Origin: Lactifluus volemus | Lineage: Eukaryota > Basidiomycota > Agaricomycetes > Russulales > Russulaceae | DNA: 64,000 bases | Direction: 5' to 3' | NCBI GenBank assembly: GCA_022376515.1 | Contig: WTXI01000188.1 | Coordinates: forward strand, 1-64,000 | Shown here: positions 32,921 through 43,861 of the stretch, piece by piece | Numbering within the stretch: position 1 is the first letter of the stretch | Layout of the letters: the number at the start of each line of letters is the position of its first letter | Notes under the pieces: generated by a model | Database searches by the model: none | What the model saw: the letters and a program-made list of their open reading frames with translations, nothing else | Told to the model about the DNA's origin: nothing | Made by a program: the position numbers and the translations under genes

Positions 32921-34212
32921 CTTGGCGTTACGTTCTCCAACTCACTCGCCGTCTCCCCAGTTGTAAGGTCTGAGTGACCGCTTCTCTAGCAACCACTCGT
33001 TTTCGTCTCTCTTCACTCGTGCAGCCCACTTTATCACACAACTCTCCACCCCTTGCTCTACTACCTTGGATTTGTTTGCGGAGAATCTGCACCCTCAGCG
33101 CGGCCGCAAGCTACTACCTTCGTAACCCTTTCCCGGTTTCATACCTCACGACCACGCCTCGCGCCGGTTCCTAGATGCGCCGCCACGTGCGTCGTTCACT
33201 TCGACCAAAGTTCCAATCCTGCCACTTGACCTGTGTCTCGAATTCCTTAATACTGTAGTCCCAACCTCCCTTCTTTTGTTCCTCCATTATTATGAATTCT
33301 TCTGCATCGTCTTCCGGTCTCGAACTGTACCATGTCACTGTACGGATTGCTCTTGTTCTACTTACCATACCTTTCTCTTCAGCTCCCATCTTCGTTCCGA
33401 TCCTCTCTTTGTCCTGTTACCCTTTGCGCAGGGATCGTTCCCTTCCATCTAAACCATCTGATTGCGTGCTTCTCGCTCGCGATACTTCAAGTTGTGTTGG
33501 ATTCACATACTCACCCTCATGTCTATACTAATGTCTCTACATCACCCGTTGTCAAATATCCTGATATCGCCTTTCACCGCCCATGAACACACTGGATCGA
33601 AGTCGCGGATGATTATGTGTTCTCCAGTCCTTTCCTTGATCAAGAGCGGGAAGCCGCCTGGCCAACGGGGAACGAGTCCGTGTTGTCCAAAAAGTGAGGG
33701 GTGGGAGCCCTGTGTCTCACGAGTACTTTTGCCTCCGCGAAGGACTCGACCAACCTGAGAGGGTCATGCGATGGAACAAACTTAGGCCGTATAGAACTGT
33801 ACTAGAACGTACAGTATCGCCTGCCGGAGAGCTGACAGGACAAACTCGGGGTGCGTTTCCAAGTGTGGCGGTCTTTGGATAGTAGGAGGATTACTTGGGG
33901 GAAATAGGTATTGGGTGGGCCGCTGTGGCACAGCCAGGTTGTCGTCTTTCATGTCTCTCGGGGTATCCACAGTGGACTTTGCTTTCTTTGGATGGGTGTG
34001 TATTGAGGATACTACTTAGGATCCATACAGACAGACGTCAACTAGGATATGAAAACATCCACCATAACTTGACAAACCCAGACGCACGTGGAATGCAGCA
34101 GCTGCCCATGAGGTAACCGAAATGCATCCAGAGACAAGAATGATGTCTTCCGTGTGCTCTCAGTTCAGATACTTCTCTTGTGCAAATGCGAACGATCTCG
34201 GATGTAGATTTC
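32921..34212. repeat. Array-unit downstream module
   Basis: Same order of blocks as at 28570 and 47225: GGTCTGAGTGACCG, pyrimidine-rich stretch, GATACTTCAAGTTGTGTTGG block, GGATTACTTGGGG block, then a minus-strand GDVGYIRDG-family scrap (about 34090-34212, encoding the TSWAAA / EDIILVS area) up to the LINE. No intact gene is seen. Confidence 0.6.
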
Positions 34213-35788
34213 TTTTCTTTCTTTCTTTTGTTTTTTTTTTTTTTTTTTTAAAAAAATCAGTATTTTTATCCCGCAACATGTACCTATGACAAAGACGCGG
34301 TCCCCGGGGTACAGGATTGGATCAGGCGGCGGAGGGTGCCTAAAGTTAATGGACGGAGGGATGGCTGTTGGGGGAGGGGCAGGCGAAGTAGACAAGAATG
34401 AACTATCTATGTGGCAAAGCTGTATGTAGGAGGGCTCAGAGGAGGCCCGGGTTCCAGGTCTGTCTCGGAGCCATGCAAGCACGTGTCCTTTTGAGGAAAA
34501 GGGCCATTGCCGCACCACCCTGGGCTGTGCCTAGGAGGACGGGGACGGAGGATTCGCGGTCGATCGGGCGTAAGATTACTTGGCGGGCGTTGAAGGAGAG
34601 AGTGTACTGCGAGATGACGTGGTCTACGGTCTGGAGGGGCGCTCCGCGTGGACAGGAGACGGGCTGGCCGGGGTGGAAGTGTGCTGCGTACGAGCCGATG
34701 AATGCATGGCCGGTGATGAATCTAACGAGCGTGGAGAAGACTGCGCGGTCGCAGCCTTTCGCACCTTGAATGACGGGGTGAGGTTGCCCAGTGGGGGGAG
34801 CGGGGAGGGCGATGTATATTTGGGAAAGGTGGTCACTGTTCCGCCAGCGGGCACCCCATTCCTCAATGAGGCCGCTTTTGGCGACTTGTCCTTGGTAGCT
34901 GATGGTGTGAGGCTCTCGGTGGTTCGGTGGGAGGGGGCGCAAGGCGATCGTGTCGGTGCGTGGCAGCCGCGTGTGAAGCCGACCAGAGACTTGTGTGGTG
35001 GGGCCTATGTTACGGTAATACTGAGGTGCCTGTGGAGTGAGAGGTGATTCTCAGACATTTGTTTGAAGGAGAGGGAGAAGGGTTGGCCTGGGTGTAGCCG
35101 AGGCTTAAGGATGGCCTCTATTGTCGAGGCGTTCGATGTGAGGAAAAGGACGTTGCGGGGAGGCCCGAGAGGATGGTTTGAGTGAGAGAGATGCCCGTAT
35201 CAAGGGCCAAGAGGTCGGCGTCGAAGAAGGAGACGGTCTCTCGCAGAGCACGTTCGGTGTGTCGAGCTTCTTTGCCTTCGGTGTAGACCACCGCGGCCGC
35301 GATGGTGATTGGCGTGTCGTCATCCCTGTGAGGGTACCACGGCAGAAGATTACTAGTTGTATGGGTGGGTTGGAGAAGGCTTCGTTTTGAGAGCGGCGGA
35401 GTACGTTTTCCATTCTTCACCATGTTGGACTTTGGTCTCTCAGGTGCCCCAGTTGATAAGGTTCCAGGGGGGCCGCGTGGGTGCGCAGTCAAGGGCCGTG
35501 TGTGGGAACACGAGCTGGGCCATGGTCGTGAGACGGGGGCAGGTAGGGCGGTTGCGAGGGGGTGAGCATGGGAGAGAAAGGTCCGCCGGGAGATGGGAGG
35601 GCCACCTTCGCCTAAGCGTTGTAGAAGCTGGCTCCCTCAGGGGAGTTTGTAGAGTCTAAGGGCAGAATTTTTGATCAGCAATTTAATACGGAGGTCAACA
35701 GGAAGGATGGCCATTAGTTGGTGTAATGGCTCCCATGGGGCAGTCCTGAAGGCCCCCGGGATGATACGGATAGCTTAATTTTGGGCAT
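34213..35788 (-). mobile_element. 5'-truncated LINE copy (amplified insertion)
   Basis: Begins with a CTTT/T-rich run and AAAAAAATCAG at 34213-34262. The minus-strand frames give EEWGARWRNSDHLSQIYIAL, GHAFIGSYAAHFHPGQPVSC and the RNase H-like FSSHRTPRQ/PATSF region upstream. It has one of the longest surviving open stretches (complement 34436-34942, 168 residues), but its Cys/His motif has degraded to CPRGAPLQTVDHVISQ. Shared junctions show it derives from the same ancestral insertion. Confidence 0.78.
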
Positions 35789-36130
35789 AGATGAGTGCTG
35801 AGGGAGAAATATTACTTACTCTGCGTAAGGGTAAGGTCCAGGTGTCGTGAACAATAGGTTTCTTTGCCAAATATTGATGTACAAATATTCTGAAATGGAT
35901 CATCGTTCACTTTCATATGGTCCTAAAGCTCTAGTTTAACAAGTTTGAGATCGCAAGGAAACTCACACGAAGGAAGCACATTGAACATGCGTATAAGTAC
36001 CTCTCCATCTCGAATGTAACCAACGTCGTCGATTGATATGTGGTGGTCATAGAGCTGACAGGGATCTGGCTCACAGCATAATCGGATGCAGTTGAACTCG
36101 AAGGTTTTGGCAGTGGAAGAGGAGAAGCTA
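35789..36130 (-). pseudogene. GDVGYIRDG-family 5' remnant
   Basis: The minus strand carries the MKVNDDPFQNI area (frames changed) and IDDVGYIRDGEVLIRMFN, with extra bases in both HISI and DGE relative to the intact copy, then LCCEPDPCQLYDHH. The start and all downstream exons are missing. It immediately precedes the deleted F-box derivative at 36180, preserving the divergent arrangement. Confidence 0.7.
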
Positions 36131-36179
36131 ACCGAGGTAGACGAAGCGGAAGCTAACTGCCGTGGGCCCGGCATACATC

Positions 36180-36879
36180 ATGACCGCTCACCAGTGCGTC
36201 CGAGTCTATCCACCTCACTAGTTGGTAAACGTAACTTGGTAAACGTAACTTATTAACTCTCGGAATAGGCTTTATTCGGAAACGACCCCCCGCTCCCTTC
36301 GTCCCGCCTCTCCCTATCGATATGATTCCTGCAATACTAACCCCCACCTTAGCTTGCCATAGCCAGAGCTTTCCGATATCGGCAGATGGCTCAGTGCAAG
36401 ATGTTGTGGACCCTTCTCCATTGTTTGAGTTTTTCCGCCCTTTCAAAAATGTAGAGGACCTTTTTTTGCCTAAGCGCGTCTCATCGCACGTGATGTATAT
36501 CTTGGAACAGGAAGGGATCCGAGTCCTGCCAAATGCGCGTGTGACGCGAGGCGAGTCTTGGCCGCCGAGAAAACGCACCCTCCCCTTACATCTCGCGCCG
36601 TGGCTGGCGCGTGGCCCAATCTCTGCCGACAAGCTACATGTCGTGTGGGACGTCTCAGAGCCACCATCCTCGGCAATGGGCATCTCAGGCAAGGACGTCC
36701 TTGTGGATTTAAGCGAAATTTTCTCGTCCAATGTGACCGCGGTGTTTCCAGAGACGGACGAGATCGTCGTCGTTTATAACACTGCCCCCGCACAGGACCT
36801 GATGCAGCCCATCGACAAGAGGCACAAGGTATCGAGACCATATGGTTCGCGTTCGCACAAGAGAAGCATCAGGATGTAG
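36180..36879 (+). CDS. Deleted F-box derivative: N-terminal leader joined to DUF6699-type C-terminus
   Basis: Exon 1 (36180-36193, MTAH) and exon 2 start (36363) match the array family. After FPISADG the sequence jumps to the far end of the gene, SVQDVVDPSPLFEFFRPFKN. The deletion joins two GATGGC words, removes the F-box and nearly all the superhelix, and keeps frame. The open frame then runs through ESWPPRKRTLPLHLAPWL, KLHVVWDVSEPPSSAMGISG and AVFPETDEIVVVYN, the first half of a DUF6699 module as at 51.8-52.1 kb. It ends after KRHKVSRPYG at an inversion breakpoint (36840), giving 176 residues. It may be a pseudogene, or a free short protein if transcribed. Confidence 0.6.
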
Positions 36880-37715
36880 AGCACATGGAATACATCATTC
36901 TCGTCTCTGGATGCACTTTGGCACTTTGGTTACCTCATGAGCAGCTGCTGTATTCCACGATGACTCCCTGGAAGTGATTCACGGAAGAGTTCTCGGAGAT
37001 CCAAAACACTTGAGAATGGGGGACTTAAGTTTGCAACGACGGCAGGGGTAGCCCCCAACAACTTGAAACTGGTGTTCAAGCCTATGGCTTGAACTTCAGC
37101 TTGTCTAGTTTAAAGGCCAAGTCAGTTTTCCTCATGTCAGTTGGAAACATCTTTAACTCAGACTGTCTCCAAGCAAATACACGTTTCTCGACATAACATA
37201 CAAGTTGCTACTGTAATCTCATGTACTTCTCTGCTCTCTTACAATTCACTGGATTCTTCCAACACCTGTGCCTTGGCCCCTTGCGGAGCATGGGTCAACG
37301 CTAGTACAACAAAACCCAATCACAGATGGACGCGTAGAGAGTAATGGGGCAGCATGATGATAACCTATCAACGTACGATTCTAGCAACGACGGACGAACG
37401 CCAGACGATATATATGAGACGCAGGGTATTTCGAGCCCAAACAGAAACATTGATGATTCATCGCGCACGAGAAGAAGATGGCATCAAATTGAGGCGTAGT
37501 CTCCAGGTGCCATCCGCGGCCCAAACGTCCCACATCCCCCACGAAGCGGTGCGATAATCCAGGCAGTCGAACGCATTTCACACCTTGTCGCCTGATGATA
37601 TCCGAGAGACCGGGCGCGCGCAAAAACAGACGGTGGTACGCCTCGAGCAACCCGCGAAAGTCATCTTCCGACCGACTCTTGATAAAACCAACCTCGTCAA
37701 GCGATCATTTACTGG
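36840..37715 (-). repeat. Inverted block: DUF6699 3' half, its 3' flank and a minus-gene scrap
   Basis: Read on the minus strand this block matches about 52115-52880 of the plus strand. LEAYHRLFLRAPGLSDIIRR parallels LEAYHRRCLRTPGLADITRQ, followed by the same 3' flank (TTACTCTCTACGCGTCCAT; TTTGTTGTACT). At its left end (36840-36985) the plus strand shows the VEHMEYIILVSGCTL stretch of the GDVGYIRDG family, which elsewhere is on the minus strand. A single inversion of about 0.88 kb explains everything and is what truncates the derivative gene at 36180-36879. Its right edge is only about 48 bp from the terpene cyclase ATG. Confidence 0.8.
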
Positions 37716-37762
37716 TTCTCCTTCAGAATTTCTCCCCAACTTCCCAACTTTCCTAACTAAAA

Positions 37763-39700
37763 ATGTCACCGTCACCTCGTTGTCGGATCCTCATCTTTGA
37801 TTTGGGCGATGTCCTTTTCTCCTGGTCCCCGGTAACCTCGACCTCCATATCCCCCCAAACTCTCAAGGCTATCCTCTCTTCCACAGTCTGGCGACAGTAC
37901 GAATGTGGAAGATTTTCAGAGGACGAATGTTACCGCCTCGTTGCAGAGAAATTCTCTCTCGATCCTGGTGAAGTTCGCCAAGCCATTTTGGATGCAAGGA
38001 ATAGTCTTCAGCCTGATGACGAATTTCTCCGCTTCGTGTACGAGCTACAAGAGGAAGAGCAAGGCACATTACGCATCTTTGCCATGTCAAATATATCCGC
38101 ACCCGATTACGCGGTGGCACGTGGCAAGCCTGCGAGGTGGGAGATCTTCGAGCGTGTATTTACTTCCGCCGGTGTGGGGATGCGAAAGCCGGACCTCCGC
38201 TTCTTCAAATATGTGCTGGACGAGATCAAGGCCGAGCCGTCATCGGTCGTGTTCGTCGATGACAGGTCGGAGAACGTCCTCGCTGCCCGGTCACTCGGCA
38301 TAAACGGGATCGTCTTCGACGACGCTAATCGCGTACGGCAGACGCTTCGATATTTAGTCGGTAATCCCGTGAGCCGCGGACTTGCATTCTTAGAACTCCG
38401 AGCTGGTCGCTTGGAATCGGAGACTGATTTAGGCCAGCAAGTTTCCGAGAACTTTGCACAATTACTCATTTTGGAAGCTACGAGTAACAGGTAAAGCTCA
38501 TTTGCTTCTGCTCATCCCGTTGGACTTTGTTTGACTAACCACGGTTTCCGTTAGGAAGCTTGTCAATTATGTGCATCACCCTCATACCTGGTACTTTTTC
38601 AAAGGTATCTAAGCGCTCGTGGCGTTCATGTAACTTACCACAGATATCTGTCTGACAAACAAAGTTTTTCTTCGATAGGGAATCCTATTTTCACAACAAA
38701 CACACTTCCGGCAGATATGGATACTACCTCTATCGGTCTAATGGTCACCCGGCCTGATGGTGATCATGTGGTTCACTCAGTCATGGACGAGATGCTCCAA
38801 TACACAACCGAGGATGGAATCACTACGGTAAAAGCCCCTTTCCCGATGTTCATACTGCCACTAAACCGAATTTACCAGACCTACTTTGACTCTGAGCGTC
38901 AGCGCATTGACCCGGTCGTCGCGCTCAACGTTCTGACCCTCTTCTATTCCCGCGGTCGAGGGGAAGAGCTTTCAAAGACCCTTGAATGGGTGCTAGGTAT
39001 TCTTGAACATAGGGCGTACCTTGATGGCACGCGCTACTACGAGACAGCCGAGTCCTTTCTCTTCTTTGCATCACGGCTTTTGCGCAACACAGAAGATGCG
39101 TTTCTACACTCGAGGCTCGCTCCTCTCCTGCGTGAGCGCATCCTCGAGCGTGCAGGAGTCCCTGGTGATGCGCTGGCACTCTCTATGCGCGTGTTAGCAG
39201 GTGCAGTGGTGGGGCTGCGCATGGAGCGAGACCTTGCGGCTCTGCTGCCTCTTCAGTGCGAGGACGGCGGGTGGGAACCTTCCTGGATATACAAGTACGG
39301 CTCCTCTGGCGTCAAGATCGGCAACCGGGGATTGACTACAGCACTCGCGCTCAAGGCGATCACGGTGCTGGATGAAAAGCGGCTGCAGCCAGGGTCACGG
39401 ATCCCTTCTGATTTCCCTACGCCCCAATCACAAGCGCAGTCAGAGCCACGGCCGAGAACCAGCACGTTGACACCCAACTCACGTGTTTCCAGAGGGATCT
39501 CCTCAATACCCCTTCCGTCACCTCCACCTTCGCCTACTCTTCCGTCGCCAAAGCGGGTTATGAGGGAAAGGTGTTTCTCCGCTAGCTCCATCGCCAAGGG
39601 CGTATATGCGTATCTCTTTCCGGACTCCGAGCGCGCTCACAGCTCCTGGATTTTCCGGAACTCGAGCCTCGGCGCTCATATATCGACGTGCAACGCGTAA
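37763..39700 (+). CDS. HAD-type bifunctional sesquiterpene synthase (drimane/albicanyl-type class II cyclase)
   Basis: Three exons (37763-38490, 38555-38604, 38679-39700) join to 1800 nt, 599 residues. Residues 1-240 form a HAD-like hydrolase: ILIFDLGDVLFSW (motif I region), FAMSN (motif II), KPDLRFFKYVL (motif III lysine) and VVFVDDRSEN (motif IV). The following domain carries DMDTT at residues 272-276, the DxDTT acid motif of class II cyclases, and GGWEPSWIYKYGS. This architecture is known from fungal enzymes such as AstC and albicanyl synthases, which cyclise farnesyl diphosphate by protonation. In motif I the +2 residue is Gly rather than Asp, so phosphatase activity may be altered. The C-terminal 100 residues include a Ser/Pro-rich insert. 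No P450 or other pathway gene is nearby. Confidence 0.85.
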
Positions 39701-40041
39701 TCTATTGTCGTTTGGCAAAAGAGTCACAAAACCTATTTCCCTCTCCTCTTACCGCAGATGTTTGGGTGTCGCCATTACAATAAGCTTCCTCCCCTCCCCT
39801 ATTGATGTTCATGAGTACGTTGTAAAAGTTAGTTTCCTGATCTATATTTACTACTTAGCTGTTGACATGTGGACAAACTATATCATAGTAGTACGAGGAT
39901 TACTTTGGAGAAATAAGTATCGTATGGGCTGTGGCACAGCCAGGTTGTCGTGAGCCATGTCACTCGGGGGATAACACGCGTACACAGGGGGTTTTACTTT
40001 CTTTGGATGAGTGTGCATCTAGGATACTACTTAGGATCCCG
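39701..40041. other. Terpene synthase 3' flank and edge of the next array unit
   Basis: Up to about 39890 the sequence is unique. From about 39893 (TTACTTTGGAGAAATAAGTATCG) it is the standard array block with the CTGTGGCACAGCCAGGTTGTCGT word that precedes minus-gene remnants in the other units. No gene is seen. Confidence 0.55.
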
Positions 40042-40704
40042 TCAAACTAGGATATGAAAACGTCCACCATAACGTGACAAACCGAGACGAACGTGAAATG
40101 CAGCAGCTGCCCATGAGGTGGCCAAAGAGCATCCAGAGACAAGAGTGATGTCTTCCATGTGCTCTACATCCTGATGCTTCTCTTGTGCGAACGCGAACCA
40201 TATAATCTCGGATGTAGACTTCGACTGGTTTTGTACGAATAGCGTCTGTGTGCTAGCCACCACAGGGAAGGTCCAAAAATGCACCCAACCTTTTGCATGC
40301 ATAATTGACGGTCGCATCGCTTAAGAGACGTGCAGCTGATAAAGCAGTGATGGATGCTGAAGGAGAAATATCACTCACTCTGCGTAGGGGGGAGGTCCAG
40401 GTGTGGTCACATAACGCGAATAATAGGTTTCTGTGCCAAATATTGATGTACGGATATTCTGAAATGGATCATCGTTCACTTTCATATGGTCGTAAAGCTC
40501 TGGTTTAACAGGTTTGAGATCTAAAAGAAACTCACACGAAGGAAGCACGTTGGACATGCGAATAAAGTACCCATCTCGAATGTAACCAACATCGCCGCTC
40601 GATATGTGGTCACAGAGCTGACCGGGATCTGGCTCCCATAAAGCATGGCCGAGACAGAGGGAAGAGAGATGCTGGTTATAAACAAAATGAGGCGACGATG
40701 GCAT
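40042..40704 (-). pseudogene. GDVGYIRDG-family remnant without LINE insertion (empty site)
   Basis: The minus strand contains exon 1 in near-intact form (MPSSPHFVYNQHLSSLCLGH at its start, SGDVGYIRDGYFIRMSN) and continues through the region corresponding to the LINE junctions without any insertion. GATGTAGACTTCGACTGGTTTTGTACGAATAGCG reads straight on at 40211-40244. It then ends after DVEHMEDITLVSGCSL and AAAFHV, where array sequence replaces the rest of the gene. It is divergent from the F-box gene at 40866 and is truncated, but it preserves the pre-insertion state. Confidence 0.75.
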
Positions 40705-40865
40705 AATCGGGTGTAGTTGAACTCGAAGATTGTGGCAGGGGAAGAGAATTGCTGAGAAGCTACAGTAAACCCGGTGGACGAAGCGGAAGCTACTAACTGC
40801 CGTAGGCGCGCTGGACTAGTCCCGAATCAGGCCGGGCCTAGTCCCCTGCGCCGGCATACCCCATC

Positions 40866-42581
40866 ATGACCGCACACCAGTGCGTCTATCCACCTCACTA
40901 GTTGGCAAACGTAACTTATCAATTCTCGGAATAGGCATTATTCGGAAACGATCCCTGCTCCGTTCGTCCCGCCTCTCCCTATTGACATGATTCCTGTAAT
41001 ACCAACCCCACTTTTAACTTGCCATAGCCCGAGCTTTCCGATACCGGCAGATGGCCTATTCGAAGCTGAGGGGGAAGGGGCCAAATGCTGTGCTGTCCCT
41101 CATGGAGAATTAGATGAACGACACCAGGAAAGTATGTCCCACGTGCCATAAGTGGAGTGTTGATTGACCTGGGCGTAGTAAGGAGTATCTGTCGGCATGC
41201 GGAAATTGAAAGGCTCCCCAATGAGGTTCTCAGGGAAATATTCATCTTCGTCCGGCCCATTTCCCTTGTACAAGATCACTGGCTCCGGCCATGGAAATGG
41301 CAGAGGCTCGCGCACGTGTGTCGAAGATGGCGACATATTATCTTCGATTCACCCCGCTCCCTTAACCTGCAGCTCTTCTGCACCTTTGGGACCCCTGTGA
41401 AGAAAAATTTAAACTGTTGGCCACCATTGCCTATTGTCATGCGATATCGTTTGACCTTCATCGAACGTTGCTCCCCAAACCACAAGACCGGGGATGAAGA
41501 CGACATAATGGCTGCGCTCCAGAATTCGGATCGCATATGCAAGATACAGCTAAATGTGACAACTCCACTATTGGAAAAGTTAACCACACTACCACAGAAG
41601 CCATTTCCCGCGCTAGAACACCTCGAGCTGGCCGCAGACACTGACAATGGGCTTGTCCTTCCAAATGAATGTTTCATAGGACCATTCCCGAAGCTACGTA
41701 CCCTCCATGTGTATTGGATTGCATTTCCAGCTCTCCAACGGGTTCTACCGTTTGCCCGAGATCTTGTTGAGCTTCATTTGGACAGACTACCGAATAGTGA
41801 GTATATTACGCCAGCAGCACTCCTCGCTTTCCTGCCCGTAATGGCTCGCCTCGAAACACTCTACCTTAATTTTCATTCCCCAATTTCTCGACCCATCTCA
41901 GGAGAATACCGCCCTGCACCTCAAGGCCGTGCGGTCCTCCTCGCTCTGAAGTGGTTTACATTCTACGGTGTTAGCAAAGATTTGGAGTGCCTTTTATCCG
42001 GGATCGACGCCCCTGGCATCATGGACATCAATGTAACGTTCTTCAATCAGGCTACCATGTTTGATACCTCCCAGTTTCTCCGGTTCATTTCTCGCACACA
42101 AGCGCAAAGTTCACATGATACGGCAAAGCTATATTGTTCAGAGAGCATTATTTCCATGATCCTTACTCAACGAGGAAGGCCGCTTCAAATGATGTTGAGG
42201 GTCCTATGTATGCGGCTAGATTGGCAACTGTCCTGTATGGCAGAGATCTTTGCCGAGCGTTATCCTATCGTCCGTGATGTGCGAAACTTTCACATCGATG
42301 AAATTCCAAGCGACTCGGAGCACGATGATATGAACCTTTCTCCACTTTTGGAGCTTTTCCGCCCTTTCACAAATGTCGAGAAGCTTTTTTTGCCTCAGCA
42401 CGTCGCATCGCACGTCGGGTATATCTTGAAACGGGAAGGGCTGCTGCCAAATGCGCGTGTGACGGTACCCTGGAAAAAACGCCGGTCCCGAATATATACG
42501 TCCATCGGAGGAGGAGCAGCCACTGGCAGTCACCCCGCGGATGGTTATTCCCATCGAGTCGTCAGTACCACCTCTCCCTGA
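40866..42581 (+). CDS. F-box protein with leucine-rich superhelix (array paralogue)
   Basis: Exons 40866-40879 (14 nt), 41028-41131 (104 nt, one codon shorter than its relatives) and 41179-42581 join to 1521 nt, 506 residues. The F-box reads IERLPNEVLREIFIFVRPIS with HVCRRWRHIIFDSPRSLNLQ. The superhelix is complete (LVELHLDRLPNSEYITPAAL, FNQATMFDTSQFLRFIS). The C-terminal tail is short and basic after NARVTVPWKKRRSRIYTS, ending YSHRVVSTTSP. The tail lies in the same position as the serine/acidic tail of the 31121 paralogue and appears to be a decayed or alternative version of it. Confidence 0.87.
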
Positions 42582-43861
42582 CTTGGCGTTACGTTTTCCA
42601 ACTCACTCGCGTCTCCCCAGTTGTAAGGTCTGAGTGACCGCTTCTCTAGCAACCACTCGTTTTCGTCTCTCTTCACTCGTGCAGCCCACTTTATCACACA
42701 ACTCTCCACCCCTTGCTCTACTACCTTGGATTTTTGCGAGGAATCAGCACCCTCAGCGCCGCTGCAAGCTACTACCTTCGTAACCCTTTCCCGGTTTCAT
42801 TCCCCGCGACCACGCCTCGCGCCCGTTCCTAGATGCGCCGCCACGTGCGTCGTTCACTTCGACCAAAGTTCCAATCCTGCCACTTGACCTGTGTCTCGAA
42901 TTCCTTCAAGTTAATACTGTAGTTCTAACCTCCCTTCTTTTGTTCCTCCATTATTCTTCTGCATCGTCTTCCGGTCTCGAACTGTAACATGTAACTGTAC
43001 GGATTGCTCTTGATTTATTTACCATACCTCTCTCTTCAGCTCCCATCTCCATTCCGGTCCTCTCTTTGTACTGTTACCCTTTGCGCAGCCATCTAAACCA
43101 TCTGATTGCGTGCTCCTCTCTTGCGATACTTCAAGTTGTGTTGGATTCACATACTCACCCTCACGTCTATACCAATGTCCCTACATCACCCGTTGCCAAA
43201 TATCCGGATATTGCCCTACACTGCCCGTGAGCACACTGGATCGAAGTCGCGGATGATCATATGTTCTCCAGTCCTTTCCTTGATCAGGAGTGGGAAGCCA
43301 CCTGGCCAACGGGGAACGAGTCCGTGTTGTCCAACAAGTCAAGGGTGGAAGCCCTGTGTCCCACGAGTACTTTTGGTTACCTCCACGGGGGATGCACTGG
43401 TATAGCAAGAGGGGACGGACCAACCTGAGAGGGCCATGGGATGCAACACACTTTGGCTTGTCCACCTAGGACTGTACTAGAACGCACAATATCACCTGCC
43501 GGAGAGCTGACAGGACAAACTCGGGGTGCGTTTCCAAGTGCGGCCCGGGCGGTCTTTGGGGGAATAAGTATCGGGTGGGCTGTGGCACAGCCAGGTTGTC
43601 GTCAGTCATGTCTCTTGGGGTATAACACGGTTCCACAGTGGACTTTTCTTTCTTTGGATGGGTGTGCATCGAGGATACTACTTAGGATCCCTACAGACAG
43701 GCGCGGAACTACTACTGTAGTAGGATACGAAACATCCGCCACGACTCGACAAACCCGAGGTAACCAAAATGCATCCAGAGACAAGAATGATGTCTTCCAT
43801 GTGCTCTACGTTTAGATACTTCTCTTGTGGACATTCTTGTGCACATGCGCACTATGATCTC
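42582..43861. repeat. Array-unit downstream module
   Basis: Nearly identical in layout to 32921-34212, with small deletions. It ends in a minus-gene scrap (43750-43861) before the LINE. The close match to the 32921 module indicates recent duplication between these two units. Confidence 0.6.

Noticed and set aside
37141..37560. Plus-strand short frames between the F-box derivative and the terpene synthase
   Set aside because: They lie on the wrong strand of an inverted DUF6699 3' end and its flank. The informative strand is the minus strand.
37763..39700. A terpenoid biosynthetic gene cluster
   Set aside because: Only one pathway-type gene is present. Both neighbours are array remnants, with no P450, prenyltransferase, oxidoreductase or transporter in view.
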